49,224 nt of DNA from positions 1 to 49,224 of the forward strand of contig JAEOTX010000100.1 of the NCBI GenBank assembly GCA_016839605.1, given 5' to 3'. Below, piece by piece: positions 8,952-17,854 of the stretch. This DNA is from Candidatus Thorarchaeota archaeon. GTDB taxonomy: Archaea; Asgardarchaeota; Thorarchaeia; Thorarchaeales; Thorarchaeaceae. The notes under the pieces are model-generated. The model saw nothing but the letters and a program-made list of their open reading frames with translations. It made no database searches and was not told the DNA's origin. The position numbers and the translations under genes were made by a program. How positions within the stretch are numbered: the first letter of the stretch is position 1; every line of letters starts with the position of its first letter.

Positions 8952-10103
8952 GTGATGCTAGTTGAGATGCGTGTAATGCAGTTCACTCCCCAGAGAATTG
9001 AACGAGTTCATCGGGCCATGAAGAGCGAGAACGTGGAGGCTCTTCTAGTGACAAGAAGGCAGGACGTTCGATATCTGACAGGCTATGAGAGTCCTACCAA
9101 TACACTTCCTACGGGGTGCGTTGTGATTATCGATGAACAGCCTCAGCTAGTGATGTCCAGCCTACAGCATGAAGCACTTGGGCAGAATTCCATAATGGCT
9201 CGAGTTCATCCACTGGACGACAAGCCCTTCGATGAGTGGGGTCTCTATCGCAGCGCGATGTTCTGGGACTCAATAGTCAAGATCCTTGAGGATGCCAGCG
9301 TAGAGAATGGCATGATAGGTCTCCAGCAGGAACGCCTCTCTGTAAAGGAGTTCGAGTATCTCAAGACGAAGGTTCCCGGCGCTGGTTTCAAAGACCTCTC
9401 TTCCTTGCTCTGGAGGCTAAGACAGGTCAAAGATGATGCAGAAATTGAGGCAATCCGCAAAGCAGTCAAAGTGGCTGAGATCGGGATTCGAACGGCTCTT
9501 GAGATCATCGCCCCAGGAAAGACAGAGGCTGATGCATCCATCGAAATAGAAGCAGCAATGAGGGCGGCTGGTGGCCAACTGAGAGGTATCAGGGCTGCAG
9601 TCTTATCAGGGAAACGAGGAAGATTTCCTTTCGCTCAACCAACAGCCAACAGGATTGGTGGAAACGAGCCAGTCGTTATTGATGTTACCGTCAGCGAATC
9701 AGGATACTTTGCTGAAGTTGCTAGAACATTACATACCGGTGTGCCAAAAGAGACTCAACAAAAGGCATACGATGCAGTCTTGCGAGCCTGCAAAGCTGCT
9801 GAGGATAAAATGTCAGCGGGCACAGGAGTTTCGGACGTCTATGGAAGAGTAGCAAAGAAACTAGGCAAGAAGACCCCTATCGGAAGTTTCCTACAGCCAT
9901 TGGGGAACTCGATCGGCCTTGATCTTCAGGAACCTCCTCTAATGGTATCATTCAGCAAAGCCTCACTCAGAGAGGGAATGGTCCTTTCACTTCACCCTAC
10001 ATATTATCACGAGGGAGTAGGTGCTGCGAAGATCGGTGATATGTTTCTTATTACCTCTGATGGTTATGAGAATCTGTCAACTATATCTAGAGAAACAATG
10101 TGA
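8952..10103 (+). CDS. M24-family metallopeptidase (Xaa-Pro dipeptidase/aminopeptidase-like)
   Basis: 383 aa; creatinase-like N-domain (ALLVTRRQDVRYLTGYESP) and M24 C-domain (KDDAEIEAIRKAVKVAE, EGMVLSLHPTYYHEG, IGDMFLITSDGYENLS). Confidence 0.85.
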   Translation: MMLVEMRVMQFTPQRIERVHRAMKSENVEALLVTRRQDVRYLTGYESPTNTLPTGCVVIIDEQPQLVMSSLQHEALGQNSIMARVHPLDDKPFDEWGLYRSAMFWDSIVKILEDASVENGMIGLQQERLSVKEFEYLKTKVPGAGFKDLSSLLWRLRQVKDDAEIEAIRKAVKVAEIGIRTALEIIAPGKTEADASIEIEAAMRAAGGQLRGIRAAVLSGKRGRFPFAQPTANRIGGNEPVVIDVTVSESGYFAEVARTLHTGVPKETQQKAYDAVLRACKAAEDKMSAGTGVSDVYGRVAKKLGKKTPIGSFLQPLGNSIGLDLQEPPLMVSFSKASLREGMVLSLHPTYYHEGVGAAKIGDMFLITSDGYENLSTISRETM

Positions 10104-10104
10104 T

Positions 10105-10716
10105 TTAGGGTGAGATTTGCCATCGCTTTAGTTTCCGGAAGACCTGCGAGATAGTTTCTGCTCTTTCAGATTGCTTTTCCACTTCTTCCCGCGAGAGTTC
10201 TCGAATCTGAGATGCTGGTACTCCTGAATTGAGGCTCCTAGGAGGGATAACCACATTGGCGGGAACAATGCTACCTGGTGCTAGCCTAATTCCCTCGCCG
10301 AGTGTAGCTCCATCAAAGATTACACATCCTTCGCCCACGTTTGTACTGTCTCCAATGTATACTCCATGAATGACTGAAGCGCTCCCAATTGTGCTCAGAC
10401 TCCCGATGATTGTAGGATTCTCTTCTGAGTGGGCATGAATCACAACACTGTCCTGAACACATGTATTCGCTCCAATGCGGACTGCAGCTTGATCGCCTCG
10501 TATCACAGCTCCTGGCCAAATGCTTGCACCAGAATCGATTTCAACATCGCCAACTATTGTGGCCTGCTCACTAACATAGGCATTAGGATCAATTTTTGGG
10601 TTCTTATCAGCAAATGGAAGAATAGGCAGGATATCCACCTCATCGGACTGTATTCTAGCATTGTTGTTGATTAGACGAATATAAAACATCACATGACATT
10701 GGCCAGTGGAATTCAC
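10105..10716 (-). CDS. Gamma-carbonic-anhydrase-family left-handed beta-helix protein
   Basis: 203 aa (start may be internal); ASIWPGAVIRGDQAAVRIGANTCVQDSVVIHAH, TIGSASVIHGVYIGDSTNVGEG. Confidence 0.88.
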   Translation of the reverse strand: MNSTGQCHVMFYIRLINNNARIQSDEVDILPILPFADKNPKIDPNAYVSEQATIVGDVEIDSGASIWPGAVIRGDQAAVRIGANTCVQDSVVIHAHSEENPTIIGSLSTIGSASVIHGVYIGDSTNVGEGCVIFDGATLGEGIRLAPGSIVPANVVIPPRSLNSGVPASQIRELSREEVEKQSERAETISQVFRKLKRWQISP

Positions 10717-11102
10717 TGCGGGAAGAATTGCTGGATTACTGCTTCAAAGTGCTCTGCTGGTCTCTTGCCAAATAATCGATTAGTCTTCTTCTTGAGGCGG
10801 CCACTTGGATCATCAAATTCTGCGGGCTCTCCATCAAGGAATACCAATATACAAGGCAATCCAGAGATGTCGTGCTTTCGACTGTAATTCGGAAACTTTT
10901 GCACGTTTATCTGGATGAATGAAACCTCAGGATTGTCACTGTATTTTTCGTCAAGCTCAACCAGTGTGGTCGTAAGAGCCTTGCAGGGTTCACACCATGG
11001 TGCCCAGCAGTCCACGAAAGTTAGACGTGCTTCATTTATGGTGTAATCAATGTCATCGATGGTGACCTCGCGAAGCAACAATATCTCTCCGATCATTGCC
11101 AT
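10713..11102 (-). CDS. Thioredoxin-fold protein with CEPC active site
   Basis: 129 aa; VDCWAPWCEPCKALTTTLVELDEKY, GLPCILVFLDGE (cis-Pro loop). Confidence 0.9.
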   Translation of the reverse strand: MAMIGEILLLREVTIDDIDYTINEARLTFVDCWAPWCEPCKALTTTLVELDEKYSDNPEVSFIQINVQKFPNYSRKHDISGLPCILVFLDGEPAEFDDPSGRLKKKTNRLFGKRPAEHFEAVIQQFFPQ

Positions 11103-11204
11103 CAGTCAATGAAATCCCTATGAATCTTGCTGCAACTGATGTGATTAGAAATAGAAGAAGTAGCCCGGTAGACCCCATAAGGTCAGACTGGGTATATGGT
11201 TTTT

Positions 11205-11612
11205 CTAAGCTTCAGCAAGTAGCTCTTCTACAATCTGCGTGTACACTTCTGGCGGCATGACTCCCACAAGTCTGTCGATCTTCTTTCCTGCGCCATCATC
11301 AAATACGACACGCTTACCCTCACTGTAGACGAACACGCTTGGAACCCCTGTGACACGATTGCTCATGCTGAACTCCCTGTTTTGATCCACATCCAGCTTG
11401 ACAACCTTGAGCCCCTTGCCCGCGTACTTCTCATCTAGCTCTTCGAGAATCGGGGATAGGGTCCTGCAAGGACCACACCATACTGCGTGACAATCCAGAA
11501 AAACAACCTTGTGGTCGCTTACAACCTTATCTAATTCGTCAGATTTTATCTCTTTAACCATGTAACTGTCATCTCCCTGCGAACGGAGCGATTGTGCGTT
11601 CTCTCTGAACAA
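11205..11612 (-). CDS. Thioredoxin with CGPC active site
   Basis: 135 aa; FLDCHAVWCGPCRTLSPILEELDEKY, VTGVPSVFVYSEGK. Confidence 0.93.
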   Translation of the reverse strand: MFRENAQSLRSQGDDSYMVKEIKSDELDKVVSDHKVVFLDCHAVWCGPCRTLSPILEELDEKYAGKGLKVVKLDVDQNREFSMSNRVTGVPSVFVYSEGKRVVFDDGAGKKIDRLVGVMPPEVYTQIVEELLAEA

Positions 11613-11695
11613 CCGTTAAAAGTCTTGCTGTATTTGCAGAAGACCGTCCTCCTGCCAAACTTTGATAAGTTCAACAAAGTGAGGTCGCAGGAACG

Positions 11696-14347
11696 GTGGT
11701 CATCGTGCCTGTACTTCACTGCCCAAAGTGTGGCTCAAAGCTGTACATCAAGAAGGGCGGCCACATATGGACAGTAAGATGCTCAACCTGCCAAGTAGAG
11801 ATTCTAGAGGATGGTCAGAGGAAGGACCTCTTTGATGCTTATGATGCATATTCAAGGGCTCTGAAGGAAGGGACAATCACACCATCTTCTGGGACCAAAT
11901 CCAGAGCAAGAGTCTCGGCGAGCACTGAATCCCCACCCAGTTCAGTCCGAGCCAGACGTACTAGAGGCATGCGGGTTCAGTCTGAAGAGGAGATTACACG
12001 ACTTGTAGAAGATGGTGGAGCTCTGCTAGACACGATTACTGATTCAGTGAAATCGATTGTTGGGAGCGGGCAAGACTATCTTGTGAAGTACAGGTTCATA
12101 CCATCCTCTGACGCGGAATACGGCCGAGACCTCGAAGCAGTAAAGATACCCACAAGACTGAGAGAGTTGCTGGCTAGAAAGGGAATAACACAGCTTTACA
12201 GATTTCAGGATGAATCATTCGAAGCCATACTTGCTGGGGAGGATGTTGTCATTGCAGCTCCAACGGCACAGGGCAAGACTGAGGCGTTCATACTCCCAAT
12301 TATCCGAAAGCTGCTCATAACAATTAAAGACTCATTCATGGACTCAGGAATCAGAGCACTTCTAATCTATCCCACAAAGGCATTAGCTCGGGATCAGTAC
12401 GACAAGATCATTGAGATGTGCAAAGCATCCGGTGTGAGCGTGGGTATCTTTGATGGTGATGTGTCTCAGAGTCAGAGACAAAAAATCTATTCAGCCCCCC
12501 CAGATATACTTCTCACTAATCCGGATGTTCTCCACTATCATCTTGGGTGGACAAGCTCACGTCTAGTTCCACTCCTGCACACCGTGAGATATGTGGTCCT
12601 AGATGAAATCCATCTATACACAGGATCAATGGGTGCTAATGTCTACTACATCCTGAAACGTCTTGAGCTTGAAGCTGGTGCGTTTCAGAAGATTGGAGCG
12701 TCAGCCACAATATCAAATCCAAAGGAGTTCGCTGACCAATTATTCGACAACGAAGTGCGCTTAATCGAGTCTGAGAGCGCAAAACGAGGTCCAATTCACT
12801 TCACAATGTTCTACCCTGGTAATCGAAGCAAATATACCATGATTGTTGACATAGTGAGGAGGCTACAAGAGGGCGGGTTCAAGACGCTGGTGTTTGGGAA
12901 CACCCACTCTGAGGCTGAAGTCCTAAACATGCTCATCAGAGATACCGGTGTTAGATCTATGGTACATAGAGCAGGACTCACCAAGAAGTATCGTAGTGAA
13001 GTCGAATCTCAGTTCAAATCAGGCGACCTTCATTGTCTGGTGTCAACTCCCACTCTTGAGCTTGGAATAGACATTGGCGACCTCGACAGTGTCGTGAGTA
13101 TGATTGTGTCGATAACACGACTGACTCAAAGGATTGGTCGGGCAGGGAGAAAGGGTCAGGAAAGTGTCGCAGTGTTGGCTCTCCGCGAAAACGACCCTAT
13201 TTCCTCATTCTACAGGCATGAACCAGAGAAATACTTCACAGACATTGATGCAGCCTACATGGAGCCTGAAAATGAGGTGGTCGGGTTTTATCAGCTCATT
13301 GCTGCGGCCATGAGTGGCAAGTTGAACGTTTCGATGCTCCCTCGGCAGGAGAAGATCATTGATACTCTAGTAGAGGAGGGTCTCGTTCGTGTAGAGGATG
13401 ATGGTAGGGTACGTATTGCAGACTTTGAGTCAGCTCAAAGGAAATGGAGAGGCTACAGTATACGCGGAATCGGCGACACAATCCAGATCAAGCTGGATAA
13501 GAAGACCCTCGGTCAAAGATCAATGCCAATGGCTGCACAAGAATTGCATCCGGGTGCGATCTATCTCCATGGCGGCCGGAATTACATGTCGGTAGACTTC
13601 CGGTACACCCCAGGCTTTGGAAGAGCCAAAGTGGTCCCATTTACAGACCGAAGTGTGCACACAAAGCCGCTTTACTCTACCATGCCTAAGATAATGGACA
13701 TTTTAGAAGAGCAGAAGACTCTCGGCATGAACGTCATCTATTGCACCCTTGAGATGACTCAGACAGTATACGGTTTTGTAAAGAAAGAAACCAGGTCCGG
13801 AAAGGTGGTTGGGCGGTCCGATTTAGCCACCCCTCTCACTTACAAGTATACAACTCGAGGGCTTGCATTTGGTGCGCCAGAGCCTGTGAGAACAGTCAAT
13901 GATTACATTGATGGTAAACTCCTGGGTGCCAAAGGAACACGTATGGGCCCCGCGGAGCTGTATGGTGGGTCTTTCCATGCACTTGAACACGTTGTGATTG
14001 AGTCAAGTGACATGCTAACCGGAGGAAGCACAAGAGAGATTGGCGGAGTATCCATGGGTGACTCTGGTATCATTTTTGTCTATGATGGTAGTCCTGGAGG
14101 AAATGGTGCCTCAAAGCTATTATTCACTCGGCTAGATGAGGCATTCAAACGAACAAAAACGATACTGGAGAAATGTGACTGCAAGACTATTGACGGATGT
14201 CCTCTCTGCACCTACTCATATCAATGTGGGAATAACAACCGACCTCTCTTTAAGCTCGGTGCACTAGAAAGTGTGAATCTCATTCTTGGAAACGCCAAGA
14301 CAGAGGTCGACACAAAGGGGTATGCGGGATATGAACCACTTGTCTAG
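11696..14347 (+). CDS. DEAD/DEAH-box helicase with C-terminal DUF1998-like Cys cluster (MrfA/YprA-like)
   Basis: 883 aa; N-terminal CPKC/CSTC zinc ribbon, APTAQGKTEAF, VVLDEIHLYTGSMGANVYYILKRL, TPTLELGIDIGDLD, QRIGRAGRKG, C-terminal CDCKTIDGCPLCTYSYQCGNNNRPLFK. Confidence 0.92.
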   Translation: MVIVPVLHCPKCGSKLYIKKGGHIWTVRCSTCQVEILEDGQRKDLFDAYDAYSRALKEGTITPSSGTKSRARVSASTESPPSSVRARRTRGMRVQSEEEITRLVEDGGALLDTITDSVKSIVGSGQDYLVKYRFIPSSDAEYGRDLEAVKIPTRLRELLARKGITQLYRFQDESFEAILAGEDVVIAAPTAQGKTEAFILPIIRKLLITIKDSFMDSGIRALLIYPTKALARDQYDKIIEMCKASGVSVGIFDGDVSQSQRQKIYSAPPDILLTNPDVLHYHLGWTSSRLVPLLHTVRYVVLDEIHLYTGSMGANVYYILKRLELEAGAFQKIGASATISNPKEFADQLFDNEVRLIESESAKRGPIHFTMFYPGNRSKYTMIVDIVRRLQEGGFKTLVFGNTHSEAEVLNMLIRDTGVRSMVHRAGLTKKYRSEVESQFKSGDLHCLVSTPTLELGIDIGDLDSVVSMIVSITRLTQRIGRAGRKGQESVAVLALRENDPISSFYRHEPEKYFTDIDAAYMEPENEVVGFYQLIAAAMSGKLNVSMLPRQEKIIDTLVEEGLVRVEDDGRVRIADFESAQRKWRGYSIRGIGDTIQIKLDKKTLGQRSMPMAAQELHPGAIYLHGGRNYMSVDFRYTPGFGRAKVVPFTDRSVHTKPLYSTMPKIMDILEEQKTLGMNVIYCTLEMTQTVYGFVKKETRSGKVVGRSDLATPLTYKYTTRGLAFGAPEPVRTVNDYIDGKLLGAKGTRMGPAELYGGSFHALEHVVIESSDMLTGGSTREIGGVSMGDSGIIFVYDGSPGGNGASKLLFTRLDEAFKRTKTILEKCDCKTIDGCPLCTYSYQCGNNNRPLFKLGALESVNLILGNAKTEVDTKGYAGYEPLV

Positions 14348-14355
14348 AAAATGAG

Positions 14356-16305
14356 ATGATTGAAATGACGAAGTTCTTGATTGCCAGAGGTCATGACGGA
14401 CCGGCTCGCGTAGGTTCCTATTCGATGGGTGAGATGGCAATCAGCACACCAGTCCTAATAGGACCCTCTCAAGCAGAATCTCTTGCTCTGCGCTACAACA
14501 CCTATGAGAGGTCCGAACTTCTCAAAGACACCCCTATGGTTGTAGCAATACCAGGCATCAAAGACATTCTGCTCACTAACCTACGTGAGTATGATTCAAT
14601 ATTGCTTCCTTCTTTGATAGGTGATGAGATTCTTGGCGTAGAGGCTGGGAAGCTCCTACTGCAGCAGCAAATGTCTTTCATTAAGGAACAGGAGATTACA
14701 CCATCAAGTGCTATAGTACGAGTGCCAGCATCTCTTGATTCAGAGTCGCTTCGTCAGGGATTGCAGCAATTCAGTCAAGCTGGAGTGAGAGCCGCTGCCT
14801 TTCGATTCACTGGAGCCCTCGGCCCTACTGATTTCCAAATGCTCATTCTTCGGAGTCAAATCCCCCGTAATTGGTTCGCACTAGCGATTGGTCGTATTGA
14901 TCCTCACTCACTACCGTTGATGCATTACCTCGGGTTCGACGCCATTGATTCGAGCCGTGCATTTGAAGCAGCTACACAAGGAATCAGATTATGGCGCATG
15001 GGTTCAGAGCAGCTGACTGATGGGGAGAGTGCTAGACATTGTTCCTGTTCAGCTTGCACATCACATTCGGACATCAATAGCTTGGACAATGACCGCCTAA
15101 TCGAAACTCTGATGAAACACAATCTATCGACATATCAGATGCTGCTCTCTGAGAGTATTCAGGCAATGCGGTCGGGGCGGTTGCGATGGCTAGTTGAATC
15201 GTTTACGCATGCTACGCCTTCTATGGCATCTATTCTTAGAAAGATCGATAGAGATCTGTATTCATTCTTGGAGGAATTTACGCCTACCGTGGGAAAATCC
15301 CTGATGCCTCTCATCGGTCCGGAATCGTACAATTCCCCTGCAATCAGACGTTTTCGTGATAAAGTGGCTTCGCGCTTCAAGCCGCCAGTTCATAAGAAGC
15401 TCGTCTTGCTTCTGCCATGTTCAGCAAGGAAGCCCTACTCTGACTCAAAATCGCACAAGCGATTTGCCAGAACAATGGATTATGCAATTGGAACTGCAAG
15501 GTATGGTATTGCTGAAACAATTCTGACATCGCCACTAGGAGTCATTCCGAGGGAGTTGGAACGGATTCATCCAGTAGCGCAGTATGATATTCCCGTGACC
15601 GGAGATTGGGACAGTGAAGAGACCGCTATTGCAGTCCGAGCACTCACAACGCATATGGGAAAATTCGAAGAGTCTGTCGTTGTTGTAGCACATGTATCTG
15701 GTGGTTATCTCGATATTGTGAAGAACGCAGAAGACAATCTCAAACAGACACTGATCTATACCTCTTCAAATGACCGAGCTACAAGTGGAGCCTCACTTGA
15801 CCTACTTGATGAGACGCTTAGAGATATGCGCGAATTAGTCCTTGATGGTGAACATCGGCGTAGCGACCTCGAAGACACACTTCGTGCCACGGCTGATTAT
15901 CAGTTTGGTTCAGGTGCAGGTGGGTTACTTATTCCAGAGGGTGCTGGCCTAAGAGGTAAGCTGTATAGAACGGTCATCTGCCAGATTGATAGAGAGCAGA
16001 TATGTGCTTACAACGCCGCTTCTGGAATGCTGTCACTAACCCTTGCAGGCGCGCGAAGAATCGCAGACTTGGGTCAAAGCTGGATTCGCTTTGAAGGGCA
16101 GGAGGTCAAGGGTGGGTCGATTTTTGCGGTTGGAGTGAAAGAGGCAGACTCTGGCATTCGCCCCGGAGATGAGGTCATTATCATTGACCGGGGTGAAAAT
16201 GTAGTTGCAGTCGGTCGAAGTGAAATGTCTGGCAGTGAGATGTGCGAGTTTGAGAAAGGCAGGGCAGTGACAGTTCGCCACAAGTTGGGGGTGACACCAA
16301 AATGA
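14356..16305 (+). CDS. arcS: Archaeosine synthase ArcS-like protein (TGT-like domain, DUF5591-like core, PUA)
   Basis: 649 aa; HCSCSACTSH zinc motif, LLLPCSARKPYSDSKSHKRF signature, C-terminal PUA-like region. Next gene is a RaSEA-like radical SAM protein. Confidence 0.88.
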   Translation: MIEMTKFLIARGHDGPARVGSYSMGEMAISTPVLIGPSQAESLALRYNTYERSELLKDTPMVVAIPGIKDILLTNLREYDSILLPSLIGDEILGVEAGKLLLQQQMSFIKEQEITPSSAIVRVPASLDSESLRQGLQQFSQAGVRAAAFRFTGALGPTDFQMLILRSQIPRNWFALAIGRIDPHSLPLMHYLGFDAIDSSRAFEAATQGIRLWRMGSEQLTDGESARHCSCSACTSHSDINSLDNDRLIETLMKHNLSTYQMLLSESIQAMRSGRLRWLVESFTHATPSMASILRKIDRDLYSFLEEFTPTVGKSLMPLIGPESYNSPAIRRFRDKVASRFKPPVHKKLVLLLPCSARKPYSDSKSHKRFARTMDYAIGTARYGIAETILTSPLGVIPRELERIHPVAQYDIPVTGDWDSEETAIAVRALTTHMGKFEESVVVVAHVSGGYLDIVKNAEDNLKQTLIYTSSNDRATSGASLDLLDETLRDMRELVLDGEHRRSDLEDTLRATADYQFGSGAGGLLIPEGAGLRGKLYRTVICQIDREQICAYNAASGMLSLTLAGARRIADLGQSWIRFEGQEVKGGSIFAVGVKEADSGIRPGDEVIIIDRGENVVAVGRSEMSGSEMCEFEKGRAVTVRHKLGVTPK

Positions 16306-17402
16306 GCAGGATGCCTGAAGGGCTCAAGGAAATAATCACAAAGGCTAGCCTGAGCGCACGAGGTAGTTCTCTTTCACGAATTCGCAAGAAAGCTCTGTCA
16401 GAACCCGCAGCCAAATGGGTGGCTCAAAGTCGCATAGGCGATGAGGTGGGTCAAGCACTATCTGTAGTACTGGCCACCCCGGGGTGTACTCATGCTCGAG
16501 GTGAGAAAGGTGGCTGTACCATGTGCAGCTATATTTTGGATGGTGCAAGTCAAAAGGTGTCATCAGAAAACCTCATTCTGCAATTCCAGCATGCTATGGC
16601 TTCACTAGAGGGACTCTCCGGGCCAATCTCGGTTAAGGTGTATACGAGTGGTAGCTTTCTAGATCCCGATGAAGTTTCTTTGGAAGCAAGAGTTGAGATT
16701 CTGAAAGATATAGCTATAGACGACCGTGTTCGTCAAGTGGTAATTGAGTCACGTCCTGAGTTCGTGACTGATGAAGCAGCGGAGCTTGTTCGTGAGAGTC
16801 TAGGCGATAGAGAGATCGAGATGGCAATTGGCCTTGAGAGTATTGATGATGAAGTACGGTCTTTCTGTATCAACAAGGGCTTCTCACTTAGCGAGTTCGA
16901 AAAGGCAGTGAGAACTGCATCAGCTCATGACATTGGAACTAGGGCATATGTGCTAATCAAGCCTCCCTTTCTCACAGAACGTGATGCTCTTCTTGATTCG
17001 ATTCGGACAATCATTGATGCAGCAAAATTAGGTGTCACATCAATCTCTGCTAATCCTGTAAATATCCAGAAGCATACCCTCGTAGAGCGCATGTGGTCTA
17101 GAGGCACCTACAGACCTCCTTGGCTATGGACTGTGACGGAGATTCTCAAACAATCAAGAGATCAGGTGTCATCCAAAGTGAATATTGTCTGTGATCCTGT
17201 GGCAGCTGGCAAACCAAGAGGCACTCACAACTGCGGAAAATGTGACAGTGCATTCATCAAAGCCATTCGTCAGTTTTCGCTCGACCAGAATAGCAGGCAT
17301 TTAGAAGAACTCGAATGCGGCTGCAAGGCACAATGGAGTCATGTTCTAGATCATGAGGACTTTTCACAACTGGTGCATTCCTCTAGGTTCCGTATGCATT
17401 AG
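16302..17402 (+). CDS. Radical SAM protein, archaeosine synthase subunit RaSEA-like
   Basis: 366 aa, ATG overlaps the arcS stop; CTHARGEKGGCTMCSYILD Cys cluster, VKVYTSGSFLDPDEV, IGLESIDDEVRSFCINKGFSLSEFEKAV. Confidence 0.88.
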   Translation: MSRMPEGLKEIITKASLSARGSSLSRIRKKALSEPAAKWVAQSRIGDEVGQALSVVLATPGCTHARGEKGGCTMCSYILDGASQKVSSENLILQFQHAMASLEGLSGPISVKVYTSGSFLDPDEVSLEARVEILKDIAIDDRVRQVVIESRPEFVTDEAAELVRESLGDREIEMAIGLESIDDEVRSFCINKGFSLSEFEKAVRTASAHDIGTRAYVLIKPPFLTERDALLDSIRTIIDAAKLGVTSISANPVNIQKHTLVERMWSRGTYRPPWLWTVTEILKQSRDQVSSKVNIVCDPVAAGKPRGTHNCGKCDSAFIKAIRQFSLDQNSRHLEELECGCKAQWSHVLDHEDFSQLVHSSRFRMH

Positions 17403-17462
17403 AAAACCCTTAAGAGAAACATATAGCGGTCCGTTCTATTCGGAAGTGACGAGGTCGTATCA

Positions 17463-17804
17463 ATGGCTGAGTATATTACTAGAGTTTCTGTCTGGTTCAA
17501 TAGTGAGGGTGCCTCTCCAAGTATTGTGATTAGCAAAATGCTTGAGTTGGGATTCATTCCTGTACGTGGAGCATATGATTTTGTTTACGAACATAAACAG
17601 GAAGACATGAGCGAATCTGATCTCAGCGAGTCGATTCTTGAGATTGCTGATGCTTTGCATAAAGCCCTGACGGGTTTCCGAGTCTTCTACACTCTTGACA
17701 CGCATTCCAGAGAAGATACCGAATACGTTCCTCTGGCTGATATTGATGCCGAACTAGATGCAACACGCAAAGAGTTAGCAGAGATGGAAAAAGAAGTAGA
17801 GTGA
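17463..17804 (+). CDS. Conserved hypothetical archaeal protein
   Basis: 113 aa complete ORF starting ATG; no clear family. Confidence 0.6.
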   Translation: MAEYITRVSVWFNSEGASPSIVISKMLELGFIPVRGAYDFVYEHKQEDMSESDLSESILEIADALHKALTGFRVFYTLDTHSREDTEYVPLADIDAELDATRKELAEMEKEVE

Positions 17805-17808
17805 CCTA

Positions 17809-17836
17809 CTAGGCAAGGGGATTGCCCCCTGCCTAG
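17809..17836. terminator. Stem-loop between convergent genes (candidate terminator)
   Basis: CTAGGC-(A bulge)-AGGGG-attgc-CCCCT-GCCTAG, 11 bp stem with one bulge, between stops at 17804 (+) and 17855 (-). No T-tract on either side. Confidence 0.45.
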
Positions 17837-17854
17837 CGGGAGGGTGGGTGAGTT

